Shown here: positions 11,587 through 23,600 of the stretch, piece by piece
Layout of the letters: each line of letters starts with the position of its first letter
How positions within the stretch are numbered: position 1 is the stretch's first letter
NCBI GenBank assembly: GCA_973895155.1
Contig: OZ316897.1
Location: 17,484,001-17,548,000 of the forward strand
From: Marsupella aquatica
Lineage: Eukaryota > Marchantiophyta
Direction of reading: 5' to 3'
DNA length: 64,000 nt
Notes under the pieces: model-generated
What the model was told of the DNA's origin: nothing
Database searches by the model: none
Seen by the model: only the letters and a program-made list of their open reading frames with translations
Position numbers and translations under genes: made by a program

Positions 11587-12600
11587 GTGTAAGAGACCCA
11601 GAAGTTTTGAAGCAATGGAATTCGTGCAATTGGTCCTCCATTTACTAGATAGAAAGCATTCTAGCTGAGGACTTACCTGGAATTTAGGCCTCTTCGTGTT
11701 TTAAGAGAACGACTCCTAGGATGTGACCTGTTAGTTGAGAGCCTGGATAATTTTCAAGTTACTTTTAGTTCGATAACTGATCTCATCTAATCTTTTTCTT
11801 TTCGACTTTATTATTGATGGTTGCTATCACTACAAGGGATTGAATTTAAGAAAATGGACGGGTAAGTATACTCAATGATACTTTACCAACAAATGTTTTC
11901 AAAGTACCAATGACTTTGAGAGACGAATCAGGCCAAATAGAAGTGATGGTTCTAGACTAGTTTGAAGCTGTTGTAGGCTATCAACCTGTAGTGAAACTAC
12001 TGTTGAGTACAAGACATTCTTTCAGCAGTTGGCTCACTTTCTATTCTAGCACGGAGGTGGCTGAATCTATCGATACCTCATAGACTATCATCTTCACACA
12101 GTGAACTACTACACTGTCCAACGCATTCAGTGTACTCCACTGTCCACCTCAATTAGTGAGAGTGAACAATTACTGTGTCACCTTGATTGTGTTCGTCTGG
12201 ACTTAAATTCGAGTTGACATATCAGTATTGAATCTCGAGAGGAGAATTGGGCCTCTGCTTTTCTTCTCTGAGCTACTAAAGATTTTTAGTACACAGATTT
12301 CATGCCCAGCCTTTGGAAGCATGCACAGTTGTTTGCTTTAATGTTGCAACCTAGATCACTACAGGATTCTGGATCCTAGTTAGTAATGCCCTGTCAAGAC
12401 GCGGTGAACCCCTGTTGTTATATGTTTCCAAAGGGTAATTTTTCATCGACCCCAGATGCCTTAGAATGGGTAATTAAAACGTTTTCCAACCTACTGAAAC
12501 CTTCATATCATGACCGGTTGCAATGCAACAGTACTCTCATACACCCACCAGTAACGAAAGCCAGCCCACTTATGCCGAATTCCAAAAGTTAATGCAGGTC
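11587..12600. other. Intergenic spacer right of the Copia insertion
   Basis: No protein-like frame or known repeat was recognised. The first bases (GTTGC) are the target-site duplication, so this was contiguous with the sequence ending at 6082 before insertion. Confidence 0.4.
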
Positions 12601-12639
12601 AAACTGGGCGCTGGAGGCCGACAATCCGTCATTCTGTCA

Positions 12640-12870
12640 TCCCGGTCTCCCGAAGTCGGGTTCGGGTCCGGGTGGTAAGGTCAGGCCAGGTGTTAAAAGG
12701 GTCTGGGCAGGGTGCGGGGGGGGGGGGTGTCCGGGTAAGGTTTGGGGGAGTCCTGGTGGGATCCGGGCGGGGTTCGGGCCGGGTTTGGTTGGGCTGGGGT
12801 CGGGGTCCAGGAAAGTCCGGGCCGGGTTCGGGTGGGCCGGTCTGGGGTTTGGGGGAGTCCGGGGGAATCA
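12640..12870. repeat. G-rich degenerate GGGTCCGGG-type repeat
   Basis: About 230 bp in which the plus strand is mostly G with interspersed T and C, built from variants of GGGTTCGGGCCGGG and GGGTCCGGG, and including a run of 12 G at 12716-12727. Many G-runs of three or more sit within loop distance of each other, so it has strong G-quadruplex potential. Frames through it give only Gly/Arg/Pro-rich low-complexity peptides. Confidence 0.8.
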
Positions 12871-13341
12871 GACGAAATATGCGTCAAACTGCATGTTTTT
12901 TGGCGGTTTTACGTGCCCAACAAGCCATCAACTTGCCCGTCAGGTTAAATATGGTTAGAAAGTATCCTGGGGAACTTGGAGTGTTCATTAATATTTACTT
13001 GGGGTTTGGGACAATAAGTGTCACGTAGAGCTTTCACGATCTTACTGAGCTTGAAAACTTGGGTAGCCTTAACCAACGAATTTATGGTCCTCTGTCAGAA
13101 ACAGGCGCCAAATGTTGGAAACCAAAACTAGGGGGACTTCCAAGGAAAGGCTAAGATATACAGATTCCAGTTCGCTTGGACGTTAGGATATAGTCAATTA
13201 GATGTCTTCTAATTGAAAACTTAAGCTAAACGATTGATACTGGCAGGGCAAGGTAAACCAAGTTTGAAATGTCTTCCAACCAATTCAAGGTATGCAATTT
13301 CATCTCACATTAAATCTATGTCAACTTTACAACCAGAACAT

Positions 13342-13430
13342 AAACCAAGACACATTTTGTTCAGATCACACCAAGACATATTTGACACATTTTGTTCAGA
13401 TCAAACCAAGACACATTTTGTTCAGATCAC
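13342..13430 (+). repeat. Minisatellite, about 28-33-bp unit, three copies
   Basis: The unit contains ACATTTTGTTCAGATCA preceded by ACCAAGAC. Two copies are nearly identical and the middle one is degenerate. Confidence 0.85.
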
Positions 13431-13895
13431 TTGGTTTGTAGATCATAACTTAGATTTCACACACATTTGCAACTCCCCTTATTATAAGGCAGTTTTTTTT
13501 ATTTCTTATAATGTCCTGATATCTAATTTCCCTGTTTCATTTTAGTCTACTAAACAATTGTACCTTTCAACTCAAGGAATACAAAAATGTAACTTAAAAA
13601 AACAACCGAACAGTCATGTTTTGATATAATAAAACTCGATCAAAACCAAATAATCTGGCCTTTTTTTAGAACAGGGGTCAACATCCAAACTAGCCAGCTT
13701 TTTAGATAACATGTCTAGTAATATTTTTTAATTTTATATGGAAAAAGAAGAAAACCAAACCTTTTATATGACTTGAAAAGTTTTAAAAATATAAATCCCA
13801 AGTTTTTTTGGATTTTAATGTTTGTGTAGAACCAACAGTTTAGTCCATATAAAAAATAATATAGAGCCCTGCTTATCATACAAGAGTTTGCGTAA

Positions 13896-13919
13896 GGGGG
13901 GGGGGGGGGGGGGAGGGGG
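13896..13919. repeat. Poly-G tract (18 G, A, 5 G)
   Basis: Homopolymer run in otherwise AT-rich sequence. Its length is likely to be unreliable in the assembly. Confidence 0.9.
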
Positions 13920-14639
13920 AACCACACCTGTCTCTATCACCTTGCAACAACAATATAGACTCAATGACAATTGTGCAAAGGCATTGGGTTATCAAGTAGG
14001 AATCCATCCTGACCATTCAATGAAATCTATTTTTTTCATGACAGTTGGATCAGCCAATTTTCTCTTCATGTGCATTCAATGTTGTCCCCTTGCACAGCAA
14101 ATGACATCTTGCCTTGGCCCATACCTTAGCTGTCATGTTGCTGAGCGCTGCCCTACCGTCCTCTAAACAAGGCATGCTAGGCCGTGCAACAGCCTCCCCC
14201 TCCTTGTGAGACTGTCAAGAGGGATATAGAGTGTGCCTGCCCTTGCCGTCCCTCGTTAATGGGTGGGGCTCAAGAGGGGAGAGAAAAAGGAGAGAGGGGA
14301 GGAAAAGGGGCCTGGGGAATCACTTGGTTAATTATTAAAGGGGAGTGCAAACAAATGAAGGCTATTTTTAATTTCATCAGGTCACTAATTATAATCAAAA
14401 AATAAATGCATATATTTTTATATTCAAGAATGAATTCAAAACATTTGTCAAAGTCATACAATAAAGGGTACAAGAATTTATTTATTTGTTTATTCAAATT
14501 TGTGTGGACAAGGGGGGGTGGGGCGGCGGCAAACTTCTTTGACCCACTTGCATTTTGTTGCCTTGCAGACACACCCTATATAATGGATGGGCCGATGGTC
14601 AATACTATAAATCTGGGAAGTTTGAGAGGTAGTATTGTG

Positions 14640-14673
14640 ACCAAAATGATCTGTCAGTGTAGATCATTTTGGT
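14640..14673. other. Perfect 13-bp stem hairpin, 8-base loop
   Basis: The arm ACCAAAATGATCT is followed by GTCAGTGT and then the exact reverse complement of the arm. No T-run or coding context explains it. It could be a relic of a foldback element or a small RNA precursor arm, but the stem is shorter than a typical plant miRNA precursor. Confidence 0.6.
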
Positions 14674-17600
14674 AAACTAAGTGGTTTCTGACTCTGATTT
14701 CTTACATTGCAGGTGTTACCTCTTGATTGAAGAAAAGAATCTCTAGCCAGGCTATTTTAAATACTAGAATTGTATCTAGATAAATTAGCAAAACTATTTT
14801 CTCTAAGCTTACTAAACTTCTGAGGTTCTCAAAAAACAAAAAGTAAACTAAGTAGCTCGTCTTGCAGTGTTTGTGGCTCAAAAAGATTCTAATTAATCGG
14901 TCCATTTTAGAGTCACTTGGAAGTAACTTCTGGATCATGAACCACCTTAAATGAGATATAAAGTAGTTCTGGGTGGCTTGTGCCCTCTCCCGGGCCCTCT
15001 CCTCGTGTTCGTGGTCTTACAAAATGTTGGCCCCACTTTTATCCCCACATGTCATATTTCTAGTACATAACTATTTAGCTTCTAAATGATTATCAAATAA
15101 TCTATAAAAAAAACAAATGGTGGCAGTTCATGTTTCTCTCATAATGATTTAGTTTATTTTAGTTAGTGACATCTAAGTCACTCAAAACCACAAACTTAGG
15201 AAATAACACTTTGAGTACTAGCTAGAACAAGAGGGGTTGGCATGAAGGGTTGTTTCTCACGCTCCTTGGCTTCCTCAGACTCTTGGGAAGAGATATGTAT
15301 TAAGGATTTATGTATCTTTAGTGTATGAAATGTTACTTGCATGTGGGTTTTAAGATAACCTAAACACAAGGATTAAAATAATATATTCTAACAAGTGTCG
15401 GTAAGATTGAAATTTAAAAATAGACCTAAAGACGGGGTCTAGAAAAGTAAATAAAAAACTCCCAAAGGAAGGGAAAGGGAATTCCGAAGTCCAATAATAC
15501 AAAAGATGCACCTTGTCCAAGGCAAATGAATCGGGGAATGAATTAGTCAGAGGACCCCTAGCTTATGTAGGTTTGATTTTGGTCAACAAGTTATAAAAAT
15601 CTTTCCTGCAATCTTTCTTTTAGGCGCTGTATCCAATTGGCCAAATCTTTTGGCAACAGTGAGCAAGATTGTTTTTTGACAATTGCCATAGAGAAACTGC
15701 AATAGCTCTGACTTGCTGGTGCTGGATATGCACATTATTCCCATTTTTGAAGTGTTGCCATTCTTTGGACACAGTACTATTATCATGAATTGAAGTTTGG
15801 TGCAAAAGTAAGGGACGAAAGGGCAAGAATGGAATTGAGTGATTTCCTTATGTTCTGTTTTTACTCCTCTGTCCATAGTAGTCCTTGGTAAATGTTATAT
15901 AACCCTAAATTTCCTTGGTAAATGTTCTATAAGGAGCAAAGCGTTTCTTTCTACCCGTGGTTATCTCCAAAACATTTGCCAATTACAAAGAGAATTTAAC
16001 ACTATCTCAAACACTATTACTATAAACACTGATATATCAATCACAACCCATTCAAAGTTTATTTTATTTCCACTCTTCTTTACCCTTCCTTTGTTTATGT
16101 GAAGTGATACTTTTCACTTTTCCATTGTTTCTACACTTAGAGGGTCTAATTGTTTGCTGTTGGCTAAAACATAATTGATTATTTTTGTATAATTAAGTGT
16201 TCTTATTTGTGACCAATAGAGCTAATGTGAGTGCTGTCAGTGCATTAACTAAGGATTTTGGAATAAGCTTCCCATGAGGTTATATATAGGGTTATATATA
16301 AAAGACAAAGTAATCTTAGTACTCTCCCCAAGAAGGTAACACCATGGCCTCAACCCACCTATAGCCAGGCCTCAACTGACCTACAGTTCTTATAGAGCCA
16401 GTTCACAATAGCCAATTTCTTCTTCCATGGCTCATGAAGCTCTTGCTTGTCAAAAATCTGTCGAGCATGTCAATTTTCGATGCGCATGTTCACTTCCGAA
16501 GGCACGCTGGATCGAGTTTGCTGTGTCTCCACCGTCGGAGGCTAGCTCGACCAGATCGACATTCCCTGTAAGATATCTGTTCGGGTTCTTATCAGGTCTC
16601 ACAGGAACTGTTTTAATGAGGTTCCAGCATAAGATGTTGCAATAAACAAGAGACGGAGACAAGAGTTGTCCTTCCTAGCCTCGGTAGATTCGTACCAGTG
16701 CCAGGAGGTGAGCTTGCGATTGAAGACTCCAGCAACCAGTCAGTTCGAGATACTGCCCTTCCAATTCAACTTCGCAAGTCTAGGCTACCACCTCTTGAAA
16801 GCCTGTCTGCTTGTCTGTGTAGGGAGGAGAAAAATCTTGTTCTAAACGAAAAATCGACGATTTTTTGCTATGCAAAAAGCGCAAAGGCTAGTATGGAAAG
16901 AGCAGCCATGCTTCTATCGACAACAAAAACTCCTAGTATGAAAACATCTGACGAGCTCGTGTTGATAATCTCGCTGTTCCACGACTACAAATGTTTTTTT
17001 CTTCTTTCTCATAAGAGACTCCGCGCTCGAGAGCTACATGAGCAAAGAGAGATTTTATCGAAAAGTTTCAATTTGTGTCCAGCTGAATTGTACGTGGTCC
17101 TGGAAAGGTTCGCTACTCTTACTTTGGAGCTACGGCTTAGTGACACAGAAGGTGTCAAGGTGATGAAGGTCTCCCCGGAAAGCTGACACCGATCTAACTC
17201 TGATTGTCGTGTCCAAAGCAATAGTTCTGATCGGTCAGGCTGGAAGGGATGAAGCGACACAAAACCTTGCGCACCGTAGCTATGTAGACCATGCCGTCCA
17301 AGCCTCCAAGGTGAGACAAAACGATGACGGACCTTAGGTATGTAGGGTCTTATGGGCGGATGAAATCGAAGTCAACAATGGGCCGTCTAAATATAGTAGT
17401 TTAATACAAGGTTTAGAATCGTAGACTCGTACGCGCCCCCGTCTGTTGTCATGTGTTGACCTCGTGCATGCTTTCCAAGAAAGCCGCAATAGCTCACCGC
17501 AAGCAGCTGCTGCACCGTACTGCGACCTGTCATTGTTCATGAGGATGCCGGAAATCTTTGTGACCTCTGTGACTTTCAAGAACGGGACCTGAGAAATTGC

Positions 17601-20600
17601 CTAAATACTCCAACCCTTGACCCAGTGGTGGGCTTTCTTCTATCCATTCTACGGATATATAATTATCACGGGAGCTTTGGGTACTTCACCTTCACATGGT
17701 ACGTTTCAGCTTTCAGCGTGTCCATAGCCTTGCGAGCCCTTGAGCCACTCGCCCCAAAGTTTTCGGTCTCTCACATCGATAGTCGATGTGTTTCTGAGGT
17801 TCGAAGCACAGCTCGGTTTTCGTGCAGAGCTACCCTTTGAAGCCAGAACTAGCTAGCAGCATCCCTGTAGCCAGCGAAGGGTGGAAAGCAAAGGAGCATG
17901 GATATATAAACGCATTTAATTTACGTATTCATTGACCTGGCAGATTTTTTAGATCAAGTGGTCGCTTCCAATGCAGAGAATCAGTTGGAATAACAATGCA
18001 CCAGAGATTGATGTTAAAGTCACATCTCAACTGCTGGTCATTCAACTGAGTTGGAATTTCAGAAGACGACCGGGTGACTTCTAGCGAAAAAGCAGTCAAA
18101 ATTTACAGGGTATGGTTAGCCTTCAGCGACAATCATGCCAACTTTCTGAATGATTGGCTGTGACTTCCTCAATGATTGATCTGCCATCTACAGGGACTGT
18201 CCGTCGACGATTGGAGGGATCCTATTCATGAATTTGTTTACAAGAAGGAGCAATTTTCATTGGCGGCATTCTGTAGAAGTTTAATGGGCATTAGCACTTA
18301 TACCTCCGGCATTTGTCGCAAGATAGCATGTAATGATCCAGTTAATACCATTGTTGTCCGAAATGATGGCGATTGATGACGTTTGAGGTCCAACTTTCAG
18401 GCAGAATAGGGATCGAGGAGGTAAATTCATAGAGAGATCCACAGTAGCTTTTCTCGCAATGTTGGGAATAAACGAAGCACAATGAGTATTTCGGCACTAG
18501 GCAAGAGAGATTGCGAGCCTAAGCATCGGCGTGGTAGAATACGTCCTACTTAGCTAACGTGAGTAATGAAGCACTTCACCTCTTACTTTGGATTCGATAA
18601 TAATCTTACTATCTCGTCCAAAATTTGCTGCTGCCACGCTGTAATATGCCGAGGTCAAGGTTGGCGAGAAATCTGCGGAGAAATCTGCACAAGTATTTCC
18701 AAGAATGATCTAGTAATGTGCTCGTCCACAGTCAGAAAAGCACTGTCAATTGCGAGCTGAAGTCAGATTTTGAACTCTGTGACCGGAATCCAATTACGGA
18801 CCTGCACTTTTTCAGTTTCTTACCGAAAGTCAAGAAGCGCCTGTGTAAACCAACCGGTTGGACTGGAGATCAATAAATCGATAGCAGTGAGATGACATAT
18901 GAAAATCCGAACGATTCGATCGGGTGACTTACAGAAGGCCATTGCTTTACCAAAATGCTGTAAGACGCCTATAGCGACTTCCCCACATTCATCTCTAAGG
19001 CCTCCTCAATTCCCGGAGATTCTTGCTCATTCATCACTCGAATGAGAACATGCACAACATGTTTCCGAGGCAGAAAAGTCCCCATTAACCTCTCAACAGA
19101 TCACTCGGACAATCAACTTTGCAGAATAATTGCAAGGTGGATGGAAATCATTCAACTCCTACATATGCCTGCGTATGAAAATGTAGTGCCAATCCTTTTA
19201 CTCATGGTAAGTATCCAGGAGCCTATTTTGCATCGACGAGCCGCCACTATTTGGAACGCTCAGATGAATTGCACCAACTCGATCCCGACGTCCGTGAAAA
19301 GGTTAACTCCTGCAAAGTTTCTACGTTTTTCCATCACGTGGACGGCAAAGCCAAACACAGGAGCTCAGCAGAAGCAACCATTCGATTACTACCCGCCAGA
19401 AAGAGGCATTTAGAGGAAAACCGAACTGCCTTTCATGCTTGTGTGGACCCACATGACAAGGAGAGTCTTTGCGGACCACACGTCTATGGAAGCTAATAGC
19501 AGACTCGTCAAAGAAATGCATCATCTCAGTGGCATTGGATTGTGTTCCGCGCAGAAATCTCTCGAGAAAAAGTTGCACTGGACACAGCTAGCTCAACATC
19601 GTGACCTCCATCAACTGACCGAGTGTCGGTCGTCTCTTCCCCGAAAGGAGGATCTTGGCTTGTCTTACTCGCACGTCCGCATTGCCAGGAATAATGAAGC
19701 TTGAATAGACAGGTGAATAAATTATTGAACAATCAGTCCTCTGTCCTCGGAATCCCGATGGGAAACTATTATCCAAACGACTTGCGTCCGGGCCGGGCCA
19801 AGAATCAGTGTAGATGCGCACCAGCTAGATGGGGTTGTGTAGTCTGGACCAGGTTGGGAGTCAGGATGTTCGCAGCAAAAGAAGCAATCACAGCTCACGT
19901 CGCATGCACTCTTTATGTTGGCGTGGGAAACTGCGTGTGGCGCTTAGGTAGGTGTACACGCTCGCTGTACATAGAATACATCACATCACTCACATTTATG
20001 AGACAGGCCGGGTGCGCAAGTAGGGTCACGGAAAACTTTAAGACTCCAAGTGATCTGCTAGGTATCTAACTATGGCACTGTAGTATACTAGTATGTCGGC
20101 AGCTGCTACTTCGGCTACGGTATCCACTATGCAGAGTGTGTGGAAGCACTGCGTGCGTGCGTGCGCTTTGTCAGCAGGTTGGGACCCACTTGCAGGACCA
20201 GTTCAGCTGCTGGCGCAGGTGTAATTTGTCGTCGATGATCGTGTCGAAGTATCTAAGGTCCATGCAAACATACAGTGATTCCCGGTTTGACCATTTCTGG
20301 ACTCGAACTCAGTCATGTAAACCAATTCCCAGCGTTGCACTCCTTTCTACAATTGAACGCTTTGAAGAAAACACATTATTATGGTCAAAAAATATGTCAT
20401 AACCTGGTTCTAAACGCTGAGCGCTGCCCTTCTGGCAATGTACTATTCTGGTGTTCCCTCTATATATCATTTCTGGTCTTGCTAGCTGCGGAACTTTGCA
20501 GATGAACACACTTCATGAGAGCGCCATGAATTCTCTCGCACAGGCGGGGTGTACAATCAATCACTGGGGGACTTCGAAGATCGTATTCAAGCGTGCTAGC

Positions 20601-23600
20601 AACCCTGGCAGCCCGCTCTCGCACGAAGATGTCCTGGTACGATTTGCGAATGCCATCTGCAACTCGCTGTTCTAGATTCCTTGAAACTAGGTGTACTCTA
20701 CTCTTGACTCTCGTGGTATGAAGCAATCCTTCAGAATCTAACTTGATACGTATGTTCTCATCCACAAAAGTGCTTGCTAGCTTGCATCTTGACTCTACTA
20801 ACTAGCCAGGCTCGTAAATCCTTGGTCTTTGTGAACGGGGGATCGCTCTTTCGATCACATGGGGAAGAACTCCTTCACAGTGTAGATGAAGGAATGTTTT
20901 GAAGAAGCTAGTAGTTTCACTTTTGGAACACAATGGGGTCAACAGCTTAGATATGAAACAGCGCCAGCTGCTTGCGAACATGATCCGTAACGTCGTGCAA
21001 ATGCCATATATTTCAGGTTCGTTGGAAGTTAGTCTTTCCATCATCAGAGCATGATGGAGTTCAATCATATTTATTCATGGATCAGTTCTGATGATGATAA
21101 GACTCATCTCCGTCGAGCCTGCCAGCGTAGTACTCTTTGCCGAGAGATCACTGTTACCGATATCTTAGATGGAATCATCCTGTTTTAAATTCTCACAAGG
21201 TTAGAACATGGCCGACGTTTTGGAGATCACATTAACAGATGCTAACAGAACACGCATCGCAAAGGAAGGTACATGCGAACACGTACTACACCAAAGCTAC
21301 AAGATACTGATTTGCTCGTCCCAGAATCCTCCGTGCTGTGAATCCACAGACCAATAAGCTTCAATGGATCCCCAAGATTTTCAAGAAAGACACTTCCATA
21401 TGTGTTGATCAACATACATCGACTGGATCAGTATTACATATGCTGGGAAGGAAACGAATGCTCTCAGTAATACTTCGTGACTTCATCTCGAGATTGGACA
21501 AGCGTTCTTCCTCATTTAGACACATGATGCTCAGACAATCATGGATTTTTGTGGCATTTCCACGTGTTTAGCACAAGTAGAATCGGGAAGCTATCTAGAC
21601 CAAATTCTTCCTCAAATTTCCCAAAAGTCGTTAGCGACACTCAGCGCAGAGTAACTATCTCAAGCCCAACTCTCTGGAGCCCGCTCTGGAGTTGAAGATT
21701 TCTTCAGGAGTTTCATAGATTTGAACGATGACAAAGTCTGCCGAATGCGAAAAAACAGTCGATGTAATCTAAAATGTCGAATGTCACTCTGTTTCAGGGT
21801 TTCTCCATTAAAGTCTGTGATTCCAGTAAAACCAATACAGTTACAATTCAATCCGCGTTTCCTTTGTGTGATTGACTTTCAGTTCTGTTTAAATTTGTGT
21901 TTTCACGTGTATCTGGTAAATAAAGAAAACACAATCCATGAGCAAGCCGGGACAAGGAATGTACTCTAGAAAGATGTGAAGTCCGAGTGTACAATGAACA
22001 GACGAAGCTCGAGAACGAGAAAGGTCAGTAAGACCCGAGACTGAGAGCTGAGCACCCAAGAAAACGGCTCGGTACTCCCACATGTGGCCAAGGCGAGTCA
22101 AAGAAATCTTTAAAAATGGTTGTGTACGTGTGCGGTATGCTACTTTTTCGTGGACCACAACCCCAATATCCGCATCATTCTGCGACTTCAAATTGCGCCA
22201 ATGATGTGTCTAGCACACACCCGGCGCTACTTGTCAGAACGGAAGTGTCGTAAGCGTGCAAAGAGGTTTAGCGCAAAGGTACACCTACGCTGCACGAGAT
22301 TTTCCTGACACTGTCAGACCATAATCAAAGATGTAGTTCATACTTCCGAAAGATACGGATGGCATGTCTTTTACGGTATGCGTGAACCGGCGTGAGCGCC
22401 TCTCTCCTACTGCCTCGGGAAATTAAAGCTGCTTTTCGCATAGCTTCACGACATTTGAATGCATCGCCTCCTTTCATTTAGGGTTTGCGAAAGCTGCGGG
22501 CCGAACAGAACCACATTTACACCTCTATTGTTTCTGACTACCCTAGGGGCCATGCGAGGTTGTCAAAGTTTTTGCCTCGGCACTCACATTCCCAGCTCAG
22601 CTCCTTTTTTTCACGGCCAACGTAAATGGGCTTCCAAGTTCTTGTCTGCTCAAGGTTGTTACTTGGTTCTGGATCGACAGCCTACAATACAATGCCGTCC
22701 AACGACACTTTCAACCAAATGCTCTTTCGTCGGCCTCTCCGTTGGTCTGTTCATCGATCATGAATACGTTTACTGACATTTCACTGTCAAGGCAGAATCA
22801 CAGAAAAAACTGGGATGCCACAAGAGATTCGAGTCGTTTTCGTTACTGCCAAAGTATGATATCAAAAAGTAGCCTCATAATTGTGATTCATGCACATGTG
22901 TGCACATCTGCACACAGTGCCGTTTCATGTGCCGCAACGCCCTCAAAAGAACATACGAAAGGCTTGGCTGGTAGTCGAAACACGAAGGCCCGCATTTGGA
23001 TGCAAAGTTGCTCAAATACGATATCCTTGGACGGTGTTTTCGTGTTTCTCTACCTTGTCTCTTCCTTCATTCAATGGATCCTTCTGGAATGCAGAAACAA
23101 GTGCTTGCTGATCATCTGAGTGGAAACAAATCCTGTTGATGTAAAAGCTGTTGATCGGTACAGCCGGACACCCTGCCACGGTTCCAAAGAAATGCTGAAG
23201 GCAACGCAAATATTTAAGACGCTTGCATGCATGGAGATATTCTTTCGCTTACCTTCGTCCCCTTCGTCATTACTGCATGAGTTTGATGCGATTGGCTGTA
23301 TCCAGTGAAAATGTGCTGCTTTTTCTGACAACCAGGGTTCTTGGTCCGAAACCCATCGTGTCCACCAGTGCCTGTAGTCTGCAGCAGAGGATTTCAATTG
23401 GAGGCCTGCATACTACAGTAAAGATGCTAGCGCTTGCGACCCTCGTGTGTGGAGGCTCATCTGAAGCGCACCAAGTCTTCTCCGTCTGACCCAACTGCCC
23501 TCTTGATCCAATTCAAATGAGCAGCTGAGTCAAAAAAAAGCTTTCTCAAAACAAATTGTCATTTTGAAACGTAACTGCACTTTTGGTTGAATCCTACGAC

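Noticed and set aside
16289-16349. TATA-like TATATATAAAAG followed by ATG in good context
   Set aside because: The frame stops after six codons and no splice continuation into a protein-like exon was visible.
16698-17186. 162-codon plus-strand open frame with a good ATG
   Set aside because: No recognisable domain, no supporting splice structure and unremarkable composition. It is within the range of chance in a 64-kb window. RNA-seq or homologues could revive it.
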